Notes under the pieces: generated by a model
Told to the model about the DNA's origin: nothing
Seen by the model: only the letters and a program-made list of their open reading frames with translations
Database searches by the model: none
Translations under genes and position numbers: made by a program
Source: Elusimicrobiaceae bacterium
Lineage (GTDB): Bacteria; Elusimicrobiota; Elusimicrobia; Elusimicrobiales; Elusimicrobiaceae
Length of the DNA stretch: 17,622 nt
Assembly (NCBI GenBank): GCA_017647245.1
Contig: JAGCKY010000046.1
Location: 1-17,622 of the forward strand
Direction: 5' to 3'
In this document: one piece after another, positions 13,964-17,622 of the stretch
Numbering within the stretch: position 1 is the first letter of the stretch
How the letters are laid out: every line of letters begins with the position of its first letter

Positions 13964-14989
13964 TTATCTTTTGGCTTTGCTTTTGAGCACCCATACGCTG
14001 TAGGCAGGCATTTGCGCGGTTTTCTTGCCGCGGAATAATAGTTTATATTTCCATTTTAAAAATGCCTTTGGCGTGTCCACTGCGCTATCCGAGCGATTAA
14101 TTAAAATAGTGTATAAATACTTTCCATACAGGCGGGTTTGTGCGGCCATCGGTGCGGAAACGGCTACCGGATTTTCGGTCAAAATACCTTCTTCTAATAC
14201 CGGGCGTAATTGGGCAAGCTCTTTGGATACGGCTTCCATACGTGCCCAATACTCGGGCTTGGATTGGGGCAGGGGTTTTCCTTCGGTGGTAAATACAAAA
14301 TAAAACAGCCCGGTCGCTCCGTTCACTATACCGTCATAAGACATAAAGCGAATTTCTTCCTGCGTAGGAAAACGACCGATACGGTCATTGTCCGGGCGGT
14401 TTTGTTTATATTCTTTCCAATCAAAAAGCTGTACCACACCCCATAGCGGATGTTGCCCCGCGTTCATAGCAATTTGTCCTTCTTTAGCCCAACGTACATT
14501 ATCGCCAAAAGAAGTGAGCGCTAAATGCGGCACGGGATACCAGTCCATCATTAAACCGTCTGCCAAGTCATAGTAAGGGGTGGCGGTTTTTCCTTGTCCA
14601 ATCACAAAAGTGGTTGGGTGATTTGGAAAAGCGGCGCGTGCTTTTTCGTGTGCTTCGTTTACGCGGGTGCGGGACCATTTGTGCACGTCGGGTTCGTCCA
14701 CCAAATACCACGCAAGTATCGGCCAATCCTGCGCGGCTTCTTGCGTGTCGGAACCAATAATTTTATTGGGATAAAACACGACTTGCATATCATTTTCTTT
14801 TGCGGCTTGCGCCAAAGGAATTAATTTATCGGCCGTGCCCCGGTATGTTTGAAAACAAGTAAATCCGGCGGCTTTTAACATAGGAACATCTGACGGATTA
14901 TCCACTCCGTACATACACAACGGAAACGAAGCCGCCGTCGCGTTCAAAGCAAAATACAAAAGGAGTAAAGACGCAATGTGTTTTTTCAT
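13964..14989 (-). CDS. Secreted glycoside-hydrolase-like TIM-barrel protein
   Basis: A 341-residue protein with a clear signal peptide: KKH, hydrophobic core IASLLLLYFAL, and likely cleavage after NATAA near residue 20. The mature part begins FPLCMYGVDNPSDVPMLKAAG and has alternating strands and helices of a TIM barrel, with the clan-A-like motif ILAWYLVDEPDVHKW (91-105), where E99 is a candidate acid/base. The second catalytic glutamate is not obvious; E245-like positions in FTTEGK are possible. Related proteins of unknown specificity occur beside polysaccharide genes. A small C-terminal beta domain (residues 280-341) probably follows. The ATG is 3 nt after the stop of the initiating transferase, with AGGAT as ribosome site, so it belongs to that operon. 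It may trim or release the polymer, or be a catalytically dead binder. Confidence 0.7.
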   Translation of the reverse strand: MKKHIASLLLLYFALNATAASFPLCMYGVDNPSDVPMLKAAGFTCFQTYRGTADKLIPLAQAAKENDMQVVFYPNKIIGSDTQEAAQDWPILAWYLVDEPDVHKWSRTRVNEAHEKARAAFPNHPTTFVIGQGKTATPYYDLADGLMMDWYPVPHLALTSFGDNVRWAKEGQIAMNAGQHPLWGVVQLFDWKEYKQNRPDNDRIGRFPTQEEIRFMSYDGIVNGATGLFYFVFTTEGKPLPQSKPEYWARMEAVSKELAQLRPVLEEGILTENPVAVSAPMAAQTRLYGKYLYTILINRSDSAVDTPKAFLKWKYKLLFRGKKTAQMPAYSVWVLKSKAKR

Positions 14990-14992
14990 AAA

Positions 14993-16330
14993 TTATCCTA
15001 TTTTGGAATCTTTAATGAACATTCGCAGACCCGTCTTAATCATAATATCTAAATCCAGCCCGATGGTGCGGTTTTTGATATACCATACGTCATAAGAAAA
15101 ACGGGTAAACGCGGCGTCAAAGGCCTGTTTTTCTTCTAAAGTGCTTTGCCCGTTTTTAGTCTTATAATTAGGGGGCGCTTTAAAATTAAGCTGTGCCCAA
15201 CCGGTAATACCCGGTTTGACAATGGTGCGAATGGTGTGGTGCGGAATAGAATGATTTAAAATTGCCCATTCGCCTATCCACAAAGGCCGCGGCCCGACAA
15301 AAGAAATATCACCGCGTAGTACGTTGATAATTTGCGGAATTTCATCCAAACGGAAGCGGCGCAGAAACGGACCGGTCTTGGTAAGTCGTTCTTGCTCGGA
15401 TTCTTGCGTTTTGGAAAGAATGGTGCGGAATTTATAAATGTTAAATTCTTTGCCCAGCAAGCCCACGCGTTTTTGTTTGAAAATGGGTTTTTCTCCGTCT
15501 ATAACACGCACTAAAAGCCAAAGGAAACAACCTAACGGCGCAAGTATGGGAAGTAGGCAAAGTGCTAATGTTAAATCAAAAGTACGTTTGAGCATACCAT
15601 ACATAGAATTTTCGTGTCGGTTACCGATACCGCGCAGTAACCAAGAGCTGTCTTCTATGCTTTCGCGCGACACCCGGCGCAAGATTTGTTCATAGGCGTT
15701 AAAATCCGTATCCACGACCGCACCTTTGGCAATAAATTGCGAAGAAATGACATCCCATGCTTGCGGCTGTTCACGGAAAAGTTTGCTACCGATGATTACC
15801 ATATCTAAATTGCGTAACGAGTAGCGTTTGCCCGCCACCGGAGCCGTTTCGTATCCGCGCGCGTTAAATCCGCGGGAGTTTTTGACTTCTTTGACGAGTT
15901 CTGTTAACGTGGGACTATCCCCGAAAAAAAGCAGGTTGGTTTTAGCCACATCTAATTTGAAGTAATTGCGTCTAAATAAGTAAACGTATGCAAAATAAAT
16001 CAGCAAAATGGCAATCAAGATGCGGCGCGGGGTGGGGATATGTAACGGTAGTGCCGAAACAAAGTAGATCACACTGGCAGATCCGGCTAATGTAATTAAA
16101 AAGGCAATTGCCAAACGGCGGTAGGCGATGACTTGTTTGCGTAGTAGTTTAACGTCGTAAAATGAAAACAGCCACAAGACGAAACTGGCAAACAGGAAAA
16201 CGGGAACAAAGGTCCACAATTGGTGGTGGAAGCTGTCCCATACTTTGTTACCGTGCCGCATATAGACGGTTAGCCAAGTAATGGCAAAAAATGCCAATGT
16301 ATCCAGTATAAAAAATAATTTTCCAGTCAT
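14993..16330 (-). CDS. Polytopic initiating phosphoglycosyltransferase (WbaP/WcaJ type)
   Basis: A 445-residue membrane enzyme. The N-terminal half has about four to five hydrophobic segments (residues 5-22, 38-57, 72-92, 103-115), followed by a Rossmann-like soluble section (about 125-230; NLLFFGDSPT, NLDMVIIGSKLF). The C-terminal bacterial sugar transferase domain starts at LKRTFDLTLALCLLPILAP (248-266) with the re-entrant helix, then FNIYKFRT, LRRFRLDEIPQIINVLRG with the catalytic D-E pair, DISFVGPRPL, and KPGITGWAQLNF. It transfers a hexose-1-phosphate or similar from a UDP-sugar to undecaprenyl phosphate, the first step of the repeat unit built by the neighbouring plus-strand genes. It lies 31 bp after the epimerase gene. 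No strong ribosome site is seen; GAAGAAT lies about 20 nt upstream. Confidence 0.93.
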   Translation of the reverse strand: MTGKLFFILDTLAFFAITWLTVYMRHGNKVWDSFHHQLWTFVPVFLFASFVLWLFSFYDVKLLRKQVIAYRRLAIAFLITLAGSASVIYFVSALPLHIPTPRRILIAILLIYFAYVYLFRRNYFKLDVAKTNLLFFGDSPTLTELVKEVKNSRGFNARGYETAPVAGKRYSLRNLDMVIIGSKLFREQPQAWDVISSQFIAKGAVVDTDFNAYEQILRRVSRESIEDSSWLLRGIGNRHENSMYGMLKRTFDLTLALCLLPILAPLGCFLWLLVRVIDGEKPIFKQKRVGLLGKEFNIYKFRTILSKTQESEQERLTKTGPFLRRFRLDEIPQIINVLRGDISFVGPRPLWIGEWAILNHSIPHHTIRTIVKPGITGWAQLNFKAPPNYKTKNGQSTLEEKQAFDAAFTRFSYDVWYIKNRTIGLDLDIMIKTGLRMFIKDSKIG

Positions 16331-16361
16331 AATGTTTGTACTTTTTTTTTATTCTTCTTAC

Positions 16362-17297
16362 TTATTTGCGTGTCTTTTCCGCCCACATTTGTGCTAAACC
16401 TTGCTCCAAAGTAGTGTGTGGGACAAAACCTAAAGCACATATTTTACTGATATCTGCAGAAGATTCGTGTACATCGCCCGGGCGTTTTGGACGAGAAACC
16501 CGTTCTAATTTGCGACCGGACACTTTTTCTATGGTATCTGCCAATTCTAATAAAGTGTACGTGCGGCCGCTGGCCACATTGTAAATTTCCCCCGGCACAC
16601 CCTTTTGCGCCACTAGCAAATTGGCTTGTACTACGTCGCTGACGTGCACAAAATCACGGCTCTGCAAACCGTCCCAGTCAATTCCAAGCGGTTTGTTTTC
16701 GGCGGCCAATTGCATAAATTTAGCAATAACAGCCGCGTAGGCAGAGTTGGGATTTTGTCTGGTGCCAAACACATTGAAATAGCGTAACGCAATCGTTTCC
16801 AGTCCGTATGCTTTTGTATACAATTGGCACAGTTCGGCCCCGGCCTGCTTGCTCCACGCATAGGGAGATTGGCAATCGGTGGGGGTAATTTCTTTATAAG
16901 GTAAATCGGGGCGGTTTCCGTACACGGCGGAAGAAGAAGCAAAAACGACGCGTTTTACCCCGCACGAACGAGCGGCTTCCAATACGTTTTGCGTGCCGTT
17001 GACATTAATTTCGGTAGTTTTTTGGGGATTTTCCATAGATTCTGCTACAGAGACCAACGCCGCATGATGCAGGACGTAATCTGCACCTTTCATGGCCCTC
17101 AAAACATCGGAAAAATTACGAATATCACCTTCAATAAAACAGATTTTATCTTGTATAGACGCTAAATTCTGCAAATTACCGCCAGATAAATTGTCCAATA
17201 CAGTTACTTGTTGCTTTTGGGCCACCAGTGTGTGTGTCAGGTGGGAACCTATAAACCCCGCGCCCCCGGTGATTAACCAATGAAACTGTTTTTGCAT
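16362..17297 (-). CDS. NAD-dependent nucleotide-sugar 4-epimerase (GalE/WbpP-like SDR)
   Basis: From the chosen start this is a 311-residue extended short-chain dehydrogenase. It shows the NAD motif GGAGFIG (11-17), an acidic residue ending strand 2 (VLDN), GDIRN, HHAA (77-80), SSSAVYG (121-127), the catalytic Y146-x3-K150 in SPYAWSK, and the substrate strand LRYFNVFGTRQNPNSAYAAV (171-190), then SRDFVHVSDV. The RQNPN-SAYAAVI segment is typical of WbpP/TviC-type UDP-GlcNAc(A) 4-epimerases and GalE relatives, so it probably makes a UDP-galacto-configured precursor. The start at 17297 was chosen over ATGs at 17360, 17327 and 17309 because GGATA sits just before it, the first NAD strand follows at once, and the -10 box lies at 17334-17329. 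It is the first gene of the minus-strand operon. Confidence 0.9.
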   Translation of the reverse strand: MQKQFHWLITGGAGFIGSHLTHTLVAQKQQVTVLDNLSGGNLQNLASIQDKICFIEGDIRNFSDVLRAMKGADYVLHHAALVSVAESMENPQKTTEINVNGTQNVLEAARSCGVKRVVFASSSAVYGNRPDLPYKEITPTDCQSPYAWSKQAGAELCQLYTKAYGLETIALRYFNVFGTRQNPNSAYAAVIAKFMQLAAENKPLGIDWDGLQSRDFVHVSDVVQANLLVAQKGVPGEIYNVASGRTYTLLELADTIEKVSGRKLERVSRPKRPGDVHESSADISKICALGFVPHTTLEQGLAQMWAEKTRK

Positions 17298-17328
17298 GTA
17301 AATATCCATGTATGAAGAATTTACATAC

Positions 17329-17358
17329 ATTATACCTTTTTTGTATACTATCTGTAAC
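17329..17358 (-). promoter_or_regulatory. Promoter of the epimerase operon, minus strand
   Basis: A perfect TATAAT (17334-17329) lies 18 bp from GTTACA (17358-17353, 4 of 6 to consensus). The expected start is near 17322, giving a leader of about 25 nt to the chosen ATG. The -35 box lies inside the inverted repeat at 17343-17370. Confidence 0.55.
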
Positions 17359-17370
17359 ACAGTAGTATAC
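17343..17370. promoter_or_regulatory. Inverted repeat over the epimerase -35 box
   Basis: GTATACTA (17343-17350) is the exact complement of TAGTATAC (17363-17370), and CTGT (17352-17355) of ACAG (17359-17362), giving 12 paired positions with one unpaired T around AAC. Its placement over a promoter in a divergent intergenic region suggests a dimeric repressor or activator site. Confidence 0.5.
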
Positions 17371-17386
17371 TGGTTGCGGGGGTTTT

Positions 17387-17416
17387 TGAAAGAAGCTATA
17401 TGTAAGGTTTCTTTCA
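17387..17416. promoter_or_regulatory. Second inverted repeat, 8-bp arms
   Basis: TGAAAGAA (17387-17394) and TTCTTTCA (17409-17416) are exact complements with a 14-nt gap. Six T follow four bases later on the plus strand, so it could be a weak terminator for rightward transcription, but it lies just upstream of the next gene's -35 box and may instead be an operator. Confidence 0.3.
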
Positions 17417-17426
17417 GAAATTTTTT

Positions 17427-17456
17427 CTGTCACAATGCAACACAATAAAGTATAAT
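17427..17456 (+). promoter_or_regulatory. Promoter of the rightward partial gene
   Basis: A perfect TATAAT (17451-17456) lies 18 bp after CTGTCA (17427-17432, 4 of 6 to consensus). It would start transcription near 17463 and leave a leader of nearly 40 nt that carries AGGAGA 10 nt before the ATG at 17501. Confidence 0.55.
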
Positions 17457-17500
17457 ATATGTGTTCAGTAAAAGTTTTTGTACCAGGAGACTAGAATAAA

Positions 17501-17622
17501 ATGAACAAAACAATGATTGGGGTATTAGTTGCTGTAGCGATTGCTGTCGTGGGTGTCGCAATGCTCGTGCAAGGCAATGCATCTAAGCCTGCGTATGCCA
17601 ATACACAAACAGTTAACGAAGC
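17501..17622 (+). CDS. Secreted or membrane-anchored protein, N-terminus only
   Basis: The first 40 codons before the window edge. The product starts MNKTMIG, then has a hydrophobic helix VLVAVAIAVVGVAMLV (8-23), then QGNASKPAYANTQTVNEA. This is either a signal peptide, with a plausible cleavage after AYA near residue 33, or an N-terminal membrane anchor with the rest outside. There is no lipobox cysteine. It has a strong ribosome site and its own promoter, divergent from the epimerase operon. The function cannot be told from this part. Confidence 0.8.
   Translation, partial: MNKTMIGVLVAVAIAVVGVAMLVQGNASKPAYANTQTVNE

Noticed and set aside
13943..13978. AAAGCC/GGCTTT inverted repeat between the convergent operons as a terminator
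   Set aside because: Only a 6-bp stem with a 24-nt loop, no T-run, and half of it lies inside the coding end of the hydrolase-like gene.
1..17622. CRISPR arrays, rRNA, transposases or integrases
   Set aside because: No regularly spaced repeats, no rRNA segments and no recombinase frames were recognised on either strand.

Overview
The window reads as a chromosomal accessory region of an AT-rich bacterium with a two-membrane, host-associated look (Wzx/Wzy-type surface polysaccharide locus, Shine-Dalgarno starts, standard code). The gene mix (TupA-like ATP-grasps, DUF1919, CapA, pyruvyltransferase/FrhB pair) would fit Elusimicrobiota or another gut lineage, but no phylogenetic marker is present, so the taxon is a weak inference.

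Left region (1-2327): a small defence/toxin-antitoxin neighbourhood. A HipB-like repressor (64-411, minus) overlaps the start of a HipA-like toxin cut by the window edge (1-71, minus). A perfect 28-bp palindrome covers the promoter and start of hipB. Next is a gene-poor stretch with a possible decayed reading frame. It ends in a clear sigma70-type promoter (774-802, plus) that points into about 60 nt able to fold as a perfect three-way junction followed by a U-rich tract (809-869). This RNA runs head-on into the 3' end of a DUF3800 gene (864-1616, minus), an association that recalls the published DUF3800-linked structured RNAs. Between 1617 and 2327 there is no convincing gene. It holds the DUF3800 promoter, AT-rich direct repeats, an intrinsic terminator, and what looks like the 5' half of a tRNA-Val(GAC) broken exactly after the anticodon loop, with a good promoter upstream. 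I read this as the scar of a mobile-element insertion bordering the defence genes.

Centre (2328-13920, plus): one long, tightly coupled operon of eleven genes, with most junctions 1-13 bp overlaps (often ATGA). Order: GT2 glycosyltransferase, TupA-like ATP-grasp, CapA-like metallophosphatase, GT4, DUF1919, second TupA-like ATP-grasp, GT4, Wzy-like polymerase, polysaccharide pyruvyltransferase family protein, Wzx-like flippase, FrhB-type iron-sulfur protein. Three glycosyltransferases plus Wzx and Wzy imply a short repeat unit polymerised outside the cytoplasmic membrane. Two ATP-grasps, CapA, the pyruvyltransferase and FrhB suggest non-sugar decoration, perhaps an amino acid or peptide.

Right (13964-17297, minus): a convergent three-gene operon: NAD-dependent nucleotide-sugar epimerase, polytopic initiating phosphoglycosyltransferase, and a secreted TIM-barrel hydrolase-like protein translationally coupled to it. 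These would supply a sugar nucleotide, start the repeat unit on undecaprenyl phosphate, and possibly process the product outside. A divergent intergenic region (17298-17500) carries back-to-back promoters and a large inverted repeat. The window ends in the first 40 codons of a secreted or membrane-anchored protein (17501 onward, plus).
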